Origin: Candidatus Tayloriibacteriota bacterium
GTDB lineage: Bacteria > Patescibacteriota > Minisyncoccia > Phycocordibacterales > PALSA-1337
Reading direction: 5' to 3'
Length of the DNA: 43,848 bases
Assembly (NCBI GenBank): GCA_003151615.1
Contig: PLXZ01000001.1
Span: 200,470 to 244,317, forward strand
This document shows, one piece after another, positions 35,561-43,848 of this stretch. Under the pieces are notes generated by a model. That model worked only from the letters and a program-made list of their open reading frames with translations, ran no database searches and was not told the DNA's origin. A program made the position numbers and the translations under genes. Within the stretch, counting starts at the first letter, position 1, and each line of letters begins with the position of its first letter.

Positions 35561-36733
35561 TTACAAAAACTTTCGGATGAACTTCACGACGAATTCCGGA
35601 GTCTTCAGGAGAAAGAGGCGGTTTTCCCATTCTTTTCTGTCGAGAAGATCGGAGCGGCGGAGACTGGACCAGAAAAGCTCGCTCAATTCGGCGGAGAATT
35701 CGCGATTGGTGGAAATGATGTTTGCTTCAAAATTATACAGAAGGCTGATGGTGTCCAGATTAAGAGTGCCGAGTGTCGACCAGCGTCCGTCGATGACAGC
35801 CGTCTTGCTGTGGATCATGCCGCTGTCTTCGGCATTGCCTTCGTACAGGTATATCTTGACCCCCGCTTCGAGCATGCTCTGAAAATATGAGCGTGCGGCG
35901 ATGTCGACGACGGGATGGTCGCTGGCCTTTGGCACGACAATGCGGACATCCACGCCGCGATGCGCCGCCAGGCGGATGACGCGGGACAATCTGCGGGTTG
36001 GCACGAAATACGGAGTGACGATGAAGACGCTTTCATGCGCTCCGCGGATCGCGTCAACCAAGGCATGGTATATGCGGCGCTTTCCGGGAAGGGGATTGTT
36101 GGTTATGTATGAAAATTCACTTCCGTTTTTGCCGATTTTTCTTTTTTCAGCGCGGCGCATTTCCTTCCGCAGCTTCCGGTTCTTTTTGTGCTCGCTTTTT
36201 TCCTCTTTACTTTTGTCGTGCGTGGCGCGCATCCACATGGCGTCAAACGCCGCCTGGATGTCCGAGACGACAGGCCCTTCTATTTCCAGATGCGTGTCGC
36301 GCCAGTTGCGCAGTTTTTCCCAGACGCCGACGCCGCCGGTAAAGCCGATCCGTCCGTCAATGAGAAGGGTCTTGCGGTGGTCGCGAAAAAACCAGGAACG
36401 GTAATCGGGAACCTTGAAAAAACCGGGGATGAGGGTTTTGAAGAAGACGAGATCGATGCCTTTTTTTCGCAGGTCAGTGGCGAGGCCCGATCCGAACAGA
36501 TTGAAGCTGCCCGCCGCGTCCCAGAGAAAGCGCACATGCACGCCCTGTGCCGCTTTTCGCACGCAGACTTCTATTATTTTTTTGCCGATGTCGTCGTTTA
36601 CGAAAATGAACTGCTCCAGGTCGATGCTGTGTTCGGCCTTTTCGCAGGCCGCAATCATGGCCTCCCACGTGTCGTGGGCATCGTTATAGAGTTTCCAGCG
36701 TGTGGGTTTCATGAGATTGTCGTATCGAATCAT
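35561..36733 (-). CDS. Phospholipase D / cardiolipin synthase family protein
   Basis: Two HKD-type motifs: FFRDHRKTLLIDGRIGFTGG and MIHSKTAVIDGRWSTLGTLNLD. Confidence 0.9.
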   Translation of the reverse strand: MIRYDNLMKPTRWKLYNDAHDTWEAMIAACEKAEHSIDLEQFIFVNDDIGKKIIEVCVRKAAQGVHVRFLWDAAGSFNLFGSGLATDLRKKGIDLVFFKTLIPGFFKVPDYRSWFFRDHRKTLLIDGRIGFTGGVGVWEKLRNWRDTHLEIEGPVVSDIQAAFDAMWMRATHDKSKEEKSEHKKNRKLRKEMRRAEKRKIGKNGSEFSYITNNPLPGKRRIYHALVDAIRGAHESVFIVTPYFVPTRRLSRVIRLAAHRGVDVRIVVPKASDHPVVDIAARSYFQSMLEAGVKIYLYEGNAEDSGMIHSKTAVIDGRWSTLGTLNLDTISLLYNFEANIISTNREFSAELSELFWSSLRRSDLLDRKEWENRLFLLKTPEFVVKFIRKFL

Positions 36734-36822
36734 AATGGCATATTTCCGGCAAAAAGGGAAAAAGAAAAGACCTTGCGCTGTAATGTCGCGCAAGGTCGAT
36801 TTGATTATTTTCGAAGGAACTT

Positions 36823-38055
36823 TCAGAGGCTGGAGGTTTTCCAGTTCCCAATGTCGCTGACAGGATCAACGTAAGTCGTTCCGTTCGTTTCATACCAATT
36901 TATCTGCTGAAGTTCGGCGGAGTATGTGTTTGCCCCTCCGCCGGTGACTGTCCATGTATATGTCACAGGAATAGTCACTGTCTGGTTTTTCGCAATTTGG
37001 AAGTTGAGTGCTCCGCTCAATACAGTTACATCGTTCGGTATCGAATAACCGACATGAAGAGTGCCGTAAGTTCCTGCGTCGGCAAGTCCTCCGCCATTGA
37101 CAATGATTGCCAATGCCGAAGAGCTTGTCCAGAATGCAGGCCAACTCGATTGAGTTGTTCCCATGTTCACATCCTCGCCGACCGCAGTCACGTTCACATT
37201 GAATGTGGCCGTGTATTTGAACGTCGGCGTCATCGCGCCTCCCGGGGTTACGTTTACTTCTTGAATCGTGGGTGAACCCGCGAGTGAAAAAACCGGACCA
37301 GCCGACACGACAGTGATTACGTTTCCGTTTGCAGCGCCTTCAGCCAGGATTTGCGTCTTGCCGTCCTGTGCCCCGAGAGTTATTCCCGGACCGAAAACGC
37401 TTGCCGAAACCGTAAAGCCCGGACCGGCAGTAACGCCAATCACGTCAACTTTGACGGTAAACGGAATTGTCACATTTCCTGGAATCTCGGCGAACGTAAT
37501 GTTTGTGAAGCGCGTTCCCGACGGCTGAACCGTTGCCGTGCTGACCAAGGTTGAACCCTGATACAGATAGGCGGTGGAGAGACCGCCTCCCGAACCGCCG
37601 ACGGGCGAACTGATGTTGACAGTGATGCCTTCCAGCTGGGCCGGTCCGTTCGTGACGTTAAGGTCAAAAACAAGAATCGGCAGGCCGAGGTAATTATTGC
37701 TCACCGTGTCGGTGACTCCGACGCTTCCTGGAAGCGGGCTTGAAGGATCGTATGACAGGATTCCATTATTGTTGGACGCAACCAGGCTGCTGGTTCGGTA
37801 GAATAGACTCGCCGCAGCCGAGGTGTTGGTGTAAGTGTAGTTCTCGCTGTCGTATCCGACGAACGTGAATACGTTTGTCCAGTCGTGCAGATTTGTCGAG
37901 GATTGAATCGTATAATCAATTCCCGGAATTCCGTCGAATGAAATGGCGTCGTTTGTTCCTGTCCGCGCCAGATTTATTGTCTGGCCAAAACAGGGAAGCG
38001 ATGCCAGAACGGTGATGATGAATGTTGCTCCGAATGTCAGTTTTTTCGTTTTTAT
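36823..38055 (-). CDS. Secreted beta-rich surface protein; ORF extends upstream of the track's GTG start to a signal peptide with apparent ATA start
   Basis: Frame of 36823-37704 stays open upstream: (ATA)KTKKLTFGATFIITVLASLPCFGQTINLARTGTNDAISFDGIPGIDYTIQSSTNLHDWTNVFTFVGYDSENYTYTNTSAAASLFYRTSSLVASNNNG... Confidence 0.6.
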   Translation of the reverse strand: MKTKKLTFGATFIITVLASLPCFGQTINLARTGTNDAISFDGIPGIDYTIQSSTNLHDWTNVFTFVGYDSENYTYTNTSAAASLFYRTSSLVASNNNGILSYDPSSPLPGSVGVTDTVSNNYLGLPILVFDLNVTNGPAQLEGITVNISSPVGGSGGGLSTAYLYQGSTLVSTATVQPSGTRFTNITFAEIPGNVTIPFTVKVDVIGVTAGPGFTVSASVFGPGITLGAQDGKTQILAEGAANGNVITVVSAGPVFSLAGSPTIQEVNVTPGGAMTPTFKYTATFNVNVTAVGEDVNMGTTQSSWPAFWTSSSALAIIVNGGGLADAGTYGTLHVGYSIPNDVTVLSGALNFQIAKNQTVTIPVTYTWTVTGGGANTYSAELQQINWYETNGTTYVDPVSDIGNWKTSSL

Positions 38056-38422
38056 AGGTGCCTTTCAGTTTCGGGTTTTTATGCCCGAAACTATTGTTGT
38101 TTTTGTTTGTTTATTTTGTTGTCACTGAGCCACAAATTCGTTGCGCGCTCATGCTAAAGCAGGCCATATAATAGCACTTCATGACGTAAATGTCAATAAC
38201 ACTCCGAATAAGGTCTTAACATGTTAATGCATCGCCCGTAGGCCTTTATTTCAAAGTATTATCGAGTCTACTGATATTTTGTGCGCGATGAGGCGCTCGT
38301 GGATGCGCCGCAATACCTTACTCAGTTCTACAAGCGACTGGGATGTTTCTCCGGTGAATAATGGCTTTTCATTGGCCATGACGAAAAGTGTGGCATGAGG
38401 GAAACGGATGTTAAATCTATAC

Positions 38423-38794
38423 TCACTTGATTTTCAACGGTAAATTATTCTCTTTAACTATTGAACTGATCTCTCTAAATATAGACCCCACCCCGGCAAT
38501 GCCAGAGAGATATAAATATTTGCTGATATCAGATTGGTGGTGGAATATTCTTATATAAATAATGCCCTTTTTAAGGTAATCAATGTTGGTGTATTTTAAT
38601 TCGTATATCAAAGGAGTCGAAGGCATGAGGATGCGTGGTCCTGTTACTTCAATTGACATATAAGACTCGTAAAATGTGATTGTGGCAAAAGGATAAGAGA
38701 CGTCAAAATTGCCTTTAACTCCCCAATTTGTCGGCATAAAACGCTTTGTCTGCATATCTATGCCAGTCTTCAATGTTGCAATAGTTTTTTCCAT
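38423..38794 (-). CDS. Hypothetical protein
   Basis: MEKTIATLKTGIDMQTKRFMPTNWGVKGNFDVSYPFATITFYESYMSIEV...; start uncertain (38854 or 38794). Confidence 0.45.
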   Translation of the reverse strand: MEKTIATLKTGIDMQTKRFMPTNWGVKGNFDVSYPFATITFYESYMSIEVTGPRILMPSTPLIYELKYTNIDYLKKGIIYIRIFHHQSDISKYLYLSGIAGVGSIFREISSIVKENNLPLKIK

Positions 38795-38804
38795 GGGTTG
38801 CGGT

Positions 38805-39095
38805 TTACAAAAGAGGAGCGGTGCTGCTGTATTTGCATTGCACAGAATTGTCATTGAGAGAAACCACCTTAGCTACGTTTATGTTGTTGCCAGATACACC
38901 AAAACTCTTTTCCATACTGACAAAAGTCGCATTATTTTTAATTACATCCAAATAGACAGTACAGTCTGTCGTTGTGTTCAAATCAGTTGAACAACTTGGG
39001 CACGGGACCTCAACGTATTTCTGAATTGGATAGAAAAAGAGAAATAACAAAATCAATATTGCAAAGAAAATAGCCACTTTTACGTATTTGTTCAT
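38805..39095 (-). CDS. Hypothetical single-TM exported protein
   Basis: MNKYVKVAIFFAILILLFLFFYPIQKYVEVPCPSCSTDLNTTTDC... Confidence 0.5.
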   Translation of the reverse strand: MNKYVKVAIFFAILILLFLFFYPIQKYVEVPCPSCSTDLNTTTDCTVYLDVIKNNATFVSMEKSFGVSGNNINVAKVVSLNDNSVQCKYSSTAPLL

Positions 39096-39268
39096 TTGCT
39101 TGTGTTATATCTTTGTATTGTACCACAGACCTAACTATGAGAAGAAAGGATACAAAAGTTCCGAACCTCTATTAGGGTACACAATTTTTTTGAATAGTTG
39201 TGCAATGGCATAAATGAAATACCCAGCAAATGTTTGGTATTTCGGAAAGTTGTCTTAAGCCCTGATTG

Positions 39269-39341
39269 TGCGCGATGAGGGACTCGGACCCCCGGCCTTT
39301 CCCGTGTAAAGGGACTGCTCTACCAACTGAGCTAATCGCGC
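39269..39341 (-). tRNA. tRNA-Val (anticodon TAC)
   Basis: GCGCGATTAGCTCAGTTGGTAGAGCAGTCCCTTTACACGGGAAAGGCCGGGGGTCCGAGTCCCTCATCGCGCA; 7-bp acceptor stem, loop TTTACAC; no encoded CCA. Confidence 0.95.
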
Positions 39342-39407
39342 AATTTTTATTTTCTTTTCTGGCGTTTTTACGAATACTAGCATAGTATGAACCATAAGTG
39401 AAATAGC

Positions 39408-40283
39408 ATGGAAATCATAAAGAAAAGCGACATTCTCTACGAAGACAAGGATTTTGTGGCGGTCAACAAGCCGGCCGGCTTGGTCGTGCATGACGATGGA
39501 AAACAGATGGCGGTGCTTTCTCAGCCGGCGGAAGTCACTTCGGCCATGGCGAAAAAGACAAAAACAGCCAAAGCTTCAAAAACTAAGGTAAAAAAAGAAC
39601 CGGTCCTCACCGACTGGATTCTCAAAAAATATCCGAAGGCGGCAAAAGTGGGGGAGCCGATCATCATGACAAACGGAACGGTCATTGAACGTCCAGGAAT
39701 TGTCCATCGCCTTGACCGCGGGACTTCGGGCGTTATCCTGATCGCGAAAAATCAGAAATCGTATCTTTCGCTGAAGGAGCAGTTCAAGGAACGCGTTGTG
39801 ACAAAAAAATATCTTGCGTTCGTGTACGGTCAATTTGAAGACAAATACGGAACGATCAATCGCCCCATTGGCCGCAGTAAAAACGACTTCCGAAAATGGT
39901 CAGCACAGCGCGGGGCGCGTGGGGAAATGCGCGACGCCGAAACATGGTATACGGTTTTGGGCAGCAGCATGGGTCTCGACGACGGAACCGGACGCAGAAG
40001 CGGGAACGGCTATACATATATATTGGTGGAGCCGAAAACTGGTCGAACCCACCAGATTCGCGTCCATATGAAGGCCATAAACCATCCCGTCATTTGTGAT
40101 TCGCTCTATGCACCCGAACGGCCCTGTTCGCTTGGCTTTGGCCGCACGGCTCTGCACGCCTACTCTTTAACCTTCAATAAAATGAATGGCGAGGCCGTCA
40201 CAGTGACTGCGCCGATACCCACGGACTTCAAAAAAGCTTGCAAGGAACTGGGTATCGTGATAGATTACACGAACATTACTTAG
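39408..40283 (+). CDS. RluA/RluD family pseudouridine synthase
   Basis: [63 protein letters not shown]. Confidence 0.93.
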   Translation: MEIIKKSDILYEDKDFVAVNKPAGLVVHDDGKQMAVLSQPAEVTSAMAKKTKTAKASKTKVKKEPVLTDWILKKYPKAAKVGEPIIMTNGTVIERPGIVHRLDRGTSGVILIAKNQKSYLSLKEQFKERVVTKKYLAFVYGQFEDKYGTINRPIGRSKNDFRKWSAQRGARGEMRDAETWYTVLGSSMGLDDGTGRRSGNGYTYILVEPKTGRTHQIRVHMKAINHPVICDSLYAPERPCSLGFGRTALHAYSLTFNKMNGEAVTVTAPIPTDFKKACKELGIVIDYTNIT

Positions 40284-40323
40284 AGAAAAACGCTCAAAAG
40301 AGCGGCGAAAATTAAACATTATC

Positions 40324-40797
40324 ATGGCAAAAAGCCCAATAACAGCAGTCAATATCGAAGACCGAAAAGCCCTCAACGTCCGCGCAGGGGAGACGATCCG
40401 CGTCTGGCAGAAAATCAAGGAAAAGGACAAGGTCCGACTCCAGGCTTTTGAAGGCCTCGTTCTAGCCCAGAAACACGGAACTGAAGCAGGCGCGACGTTT
40501 ACCGTTCGAAAAGTCGTCGATGGCGTGGGTGTTGAAAAGATTTTCCCTCTCTACTCTCCGATGATCGACAAGATCGAAGTCATCCGACGCTCAAAAGTCC
40601 GCCGCGCGAAACTTTACTACATCCGCGAAAAGGCTTCGAAGGAAATCCGACACAACATGCGAAAAATGCTCGCCCTCGAGCCTGGCCAGAACACAGACAC
40701 AAAAATTGCGGGAGTCGACATGTCGACAGCCCACAAGGACGCGAAAGCGGTGAAGGCAGAAAAAACGGAAACAGCGACAGACGAGGTTGCGGCGTAA
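40324..40797 (+). CDS. rplS: Ribosomal protein L19 (bL19)
   Basis: [33 protein letters not shown]...[44 protein letters not shown]. Confidence 0.96.
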   Translation: MAKSPITAVNIEDRKALNVRAGETIRVWQKIKEKDKVRLQAFEGLVLAQKHGTEAGATFTVRKVVDGVGVEKIFPLYSPMIDKIEVIRRSKVRRAKLYYIREKASKEIRHNMRKMLALEPGQNTDTKIAGVDMSTAHKDAKAVKAEKTETATDEVAA

Positions 40798-40825
40798 TTC
40801 ACTTCAAATACGAAAACCAAAGAGT

Positions 40826-40843
40826 CCGCGAAAGCGGTTTTTT
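40826..40843 (+). terminator. Terminator after rplS
   Basis: CCGC-gaaa-GCGG-TTTTTT. Confidence 0.75.
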
Positions 40844-40888
40844 GATTATGCGAATCATTTCGTGAGAGTCCTTTTGGCGCAACAAAAG

Positions 40889-40917
40889 TTGTAAAACATG
40901 TCAGTTTCGGCTATACT
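40889..40917 (+). promoter_or_regulatory. Promoter of tRNA-Leu/tRNA-His cluster
   Basis: TTGTAA, 17-nt spacer, TATACT. Confidence 0.7.
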
Positions 40918-40950
40918 CGTGAGGTATTTTAGGCGAAAATATTTGAAAAT

Positions 40951-41035
40951 GCTCGGGTGGCGAAACTGGCTAGACGCACTACCTTGAGGTGGTAGCGGCC
41001 GCAAGGCTATGGAGGTTCGAACCCTCTCCCGAGCA
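40951..41035 (+). tRNA. tRNA-Leu (anticodon GAG)
   Basis: Class II tRNA with long variable arm; anticodon loop TTGAGGT; acceptor GCTCGGG/CCCGAGC. Confidence 0.95.
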
Positions 41036-41072
41036 CACTGATAATGGCGACGGCAGAAGCCATTTCAGATAC

Positions 41073-41145
41073 GGTGGCTATGGTGTAACGGTTAACACTG
41101 GAGCTTGTGGAGCTCTCAATTCGGGTTCGATTCCCGATAGTCACC
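41073..41145 (+). tRNA. tRNA-His (anticodon GTG)
   Basis: G(-1)GTGGCTATGGTGTAACGGTTAACACTGGAGCTTGTGGAGCTCTCAATTCGGGTTCGATTCCCGATAGTCACC; loop TTGTGGA. Confidence 0.95.
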
Positions 41146-41227
41146 CACGCAGGTTCTAAAACCCTTAATTCTGTTAGACTTTTAGTACTAACAGGAATTG
41201 AACTTTCTGGTATATAATTGTGTCAAC

Positions 41228-42391
41228 ATGAAAAATACACAAAAGGGTTCTACGACAGTGGTGTTAATAATTATCATCGTACTGTTGGTTGTCGGTTTCG
41301 GTGCATATATCTATCTTCAAAATAATCAGTTGTCTCAACAACAGACGACTGTTTCGCAAGCTTCAAGTACGCAAAATATTCGGGCAACGCAAACAACCAC
41401 AACTGGTAGTACTAATTCGAGCTCATCTACTCAAGTGGTAGCTCCGATAAGCTCCAATTCTAGCTTAAGTACTTATGATAATTTGGGTATATCGTTCCAG
41501 TATCCTGTCCAATGGGGAATTCCAAGTGAAAATTTTTACGGCAATGGTCTCGGGTCCGTCTCTTTTAACTATGCTTCATCGACCGGCCAGCCGTTCGCTG
41601 TTTTTATAGAACAAGATTCTAACCCTGAAGGCACTGGATTACTGAGTGAAACATTTAATCAGATGATAGCCAGGTTCAGGGCAAATGATCAGTATATTTA
41701 TCAGCAAAAAGATATTTCGGCAGATGGTATAGGGGGCGTAGAACTATTTTATAATAGTGCCGTAACAGGTCAACCATACCATGTCGAAGCATACTTTCCA
41801 TTTCAAAACGGTTCGTATGTTGATCTTGGTGCTGACTATCAAGCAGTACCACAGAATATTTTTGATTCTATTGTTTCTACATTGAAATGGGATAGCGCTA
41901 CTGCTTTTAAGCAAGATCCGGCGACGGGAATTGCTGTATACCATAATAATGGGATCCAATTCAATTATCCGGTAAAATTTAATACTGATTATGCTTCACT
42001 TAATATTCAGACAAGTGTTCAAAAGGTAGATAACTCGAAATTAGATAATAACGGCTGCTATCCCGTTATAAGCGAAGAGACAGGCCGGCAAGGCTCATCA
42101 ACGGTATTGGCTATCAATGGCATAAAGTTTTGTTATTCCAAAAACGGAGGTGTCGGTGCCGGTCATGAGAATACCGATTACAGTTATATGACGATCCATA
42201 ATGGAAATGCTTATACGATAGATTATTCCGTGGGCACTTCAAATGGTTGTGGTGTTTACCAAAATTCTCCTAATCCTAGTGATCCTGATAATCAGAAATA
42301 TAATGAATGCCTGGATTTTGGAAAAAATTATGACAGTATTGTTGTAAATCCGATTCAGCAAAGTATCTCTACTTTCGAGTTTGCCAATTAA
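41228..42391 (+). CDS. Hypothetical single-TM exported protein
   Basis: MKNTQKGSTTVVLIIIIVLLVVGFGAYIYLQ then Ser/Thr linker and YDNLGISFQYPVQWGIPSE-type PsbP-like segment. Confidence 0.65.
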   Translation: MKNTQKGSTTVVLIIIIVLLVVGFGAYIYLQNNQLSQQQTTVSQASSTQNIRATQTTTTGSTNSSSSTQVVAPISSNSSLSTYDNLGISFQYPVQWGIPSENFYGNGLGSVSFNYASSTGQPFAVFIEQDSNPEGTGLLSETFNQMIARFRANDQYIYQQKDISADGIGGVELFYNSAVTGQPYHVEAYFPFQNGSYVDLGADYQAVPQNIFDSIVSTLKWDSATAFKQDPATGIAVYHNNGIQFNYPVKFNTDYASLNIQTSVQKVDNSKLDNNGCYPVISEETGRQGSSTVLAINGIKFCYSKNGGVGAGHENTDYSYMTIHNGNAYTIDYSVGTSNGCGVYQNSPNPSDPDNQKYNECLDFGKNYDSIVVNPIQQSISTFEFAN

Positions 42392-42635
42392 ATTGCCCAC
42401 TGGCTCTAAACTTTCTAACAAGTTCACCCGGGGGTAATCAATAAAGCAAATCACACCCTGTGTGCGCAGACAGCTTTAATACTCAAAAACTGAGTGTGCA
42501 GAGTATCCATGTAACTCGTATTTTCGAGCACACTTATAATAGCGTTTGGATACTGACCCACGTCAGCGTATTTATGCCGTTTTGATCCTTCAACAATAAG
42601 GGTATTTTTAGCTTAAATCTGATATACTTGGAGCT

Positions 42636-42968
42636 ATGATTAATCATGCTATGGCGACTACTGGGCTCGAGCTCACTGGTTATAAAATTACTAAAAATCT
42701 CGGTCTTGCTCGTGGTATTATCGTCCGTTCCCGTTCAATTGTGGGTAATATTGGCGCTGGTATCCAAGGTCTTTTTGGAGGAAATATTACTATACTCACA
42801 GATTTGTGTGAAAAAACCCGCGAGGATGCGTTCGACCTTATGTTGAAGCACGCTACGGATATGGGCGCCAATGCTGTTATTGGTGTACGTTATGATGCTA
42901 CCGAGGTAATGCAGGGTATGACTGAGGTTTTAGCATACGGCACGGCGGTTGTTGTTGAAAAAATTTGA
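42636..42968 (+). CDS. YbjQ/UPF0145 family protein
   Basis: MATTGLELTGYKITKNLGLARGIIVRSRSIVGNIGAGIQGLFGG...MLKHATDMGANAVIGVRYDATEV. Confidence 0.88.
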   Translation: MINHAMATTGLELTGYKITKNLGLARGIIVRSRSIVGNIGAGIQGLFGGNITILTDLCEKTREDAFDLMLKHATDMGANAVIGVRYDATEVMQGMTEVLAYGTAVVVEKI

Positions 42969-43022
42969 TTAATTCAATTAGGAAATAAAATCTAATATAC
43001 CCGTGACTATTTAAAATCAACG

Positions 43023-43848
43023 ATGAAGATTATTTACGGCGTTTCCGGCGAGGGATTGGGTCATGTTTTTGAGGCGATGGAGTTGGCTTCTCGCTTAAAA
43101 AGCGAAGGGCATACGGTGAAGATTCTTACATACGGAGAACGTGCGTTTGCTTTTCTTCGTCCTTTCGATGTCCTTTGTATCGAAGGCGTTCATCTTGAAG
43201 TTACCTCGAGAGGGGGCTTTTCGCTCCCGCTTACTTTTTTAAAAAATCTCCATATTATAGGCTTTTACGTTAAAAATTGGACCCGATTAAAAAAAGAAAT
43301 TTCAGATTTCAAGCCGGACGTTTTTATCACTGCTTTTGAACCCTATACAACACTTATTTCGCATATTTTTCATAAACCACTGGTCAGTATCGACAATCAG
43401 AATGAACTTCTCTACATACAAAGGCCGAAAGGCATCAATTGGTTTAGTTTCAAACTGACGCGGTGGTCAACTCGCGCATGCACATGGGGTGCGTCACATT
43501 ATATAGTGAAGTCATTCAACAAAATCAATCCTTCCAAAAATAATCTGCACTATGTTTTTCCCATTATTCAATCTGAGACAAGAAAACTGAAATCAATTAC
43601 CGGTGACCATGTTTTCTTGTACTTAACAAAACCCAATCCCGAGTTGATCAAGATTCTTAAGACAATATCTGAAAAATTTATTGTCTATTGCAACGGCAAG
43701 GTCGGTGTTGACGGAAATATTGTATACCGCGCTTCTGGTGGCGATGATTATCTTGAGGATTTAAGGACATGCAAGGCGATAATTGCTACGACTGGTTTTT
43801 CTTTGATTGCCGATGCCTTCTTTTTGAAGAAGCCCTATTTTGGAGTTC
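43023..43848 (+). CDS. Glycosyltransferase family (MJ1255-like), C-terminus beyond window
   Basis: MKIIYGVSGEGLGHVFEAMELASRLKSEGHTVKILTYG...; open to the window end, so absent from the ORF track. Confidence 0.75.
   Translation, partial: MKIIYGVSGEGLGHVFEAMELASRLKSEGHTVKILTYGERAFAFLRPFDVLCIEGVHLEVTSRGGFSLPLTFLKNLHIIGFYVKNWTRLKKEISDFKPDVFITAFEPYTTLISHIFHKPLVSIDNQNELLYIQRPKGINWFSFKLTRWSTRACTWGASHYIVKSFNKINPSKNNLHYVFPIIQSETRKLKSITGDHVFLYLTKPNPELIKILKTISEKFIVYCNGKVGVDGNIVYRASGGDDYLEDLRTCKAIIATTGFSLIADAFFLKKPYFGV

Noticed and set aside
36188-36874. 228-aa plus-strand ORF opposite the PLD-family gene
   Set aside because: Antisense to two HKD-motif regions; composition consistent with a shadow ORF.
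38251-38379. Minus-strand 42-aa ORF MANEKPLFTGETSQSLVELSKVLRRIHERLIAHKISVDSIIL
   Set aside because: Plausible helix-rich peptide, but no promoter or SD support and too short to call without homologues.
42636-42647. ATGATTAATCAT palindrome at the ybjQ start codon
   Set aside because: A 12-bp palindrome is expected by chance several times in 44 kb; much weaker than the 41-nt dyad at 10609.
1-43848. CRISPR arrays, prophage modules, transposase genes, rRNA genes
   Set aside because: Looked for regularly spaced repeats, Cas, capsid/terminase, DDE transposase motifs and rRNA signatures; none seen.

Overview
A 43.8-kb bacterial window whose gene content looks like a Patescibacteria/CPR (Parcubacteria-like) genome. 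That placement is inferred from a pilin-like fusion protein, no rpmD between rpsE and rplO, and many short secreted or TM hypotheticals; it was not tested. Core genes: leuC (partial, minus strand, missed by the ORF track), guaA, fusA, tuf, rpsJ-rplC-rplD-rplW-rplB, rpsN-rpsH-rplF-rplR-rpsE-rplO-secY-adk-map, ndk, infC-rpmI-rplT, rplS and three tRNAs (Val-TAC, Leu-GAG, His-GTG). The str/S10/spc gene order is retained but broken twice: about 7.5 kb of mostly AT-rich accessory genes between fusA and tuf, and about 3.5 kb between rplB and rpsN, where rpsS to rplE are absent. The strongest unexplained signals are: (1) a 41-nt dyad centred on the ATG of an Xre-HTH/DUF4065 (PanA-like) antitoxin gene, overlapping its -10 box, followed by a RelE/HigB-like toxin candidate; (2) a long palindrome upstream of an ORF6N gene that recurs inside that gene's own coding sequence; (3) a 107-nt multi-branched inverted-repeat element with perfect 20-bp ends between secY and adk; (4) an unannotated structured RNA locus of about 190 nt after ndk, with its own promoter and terminator; (5) an EF-Tu whose switch I motif RGITI is replaced by KIVTI; and (6) a recurrent layout with the -10 box 5-9 nt upstream of the ATG, implying leaderless mRNAs. 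All functional assignments come from reading the sequence and recalling families; no searches were run.
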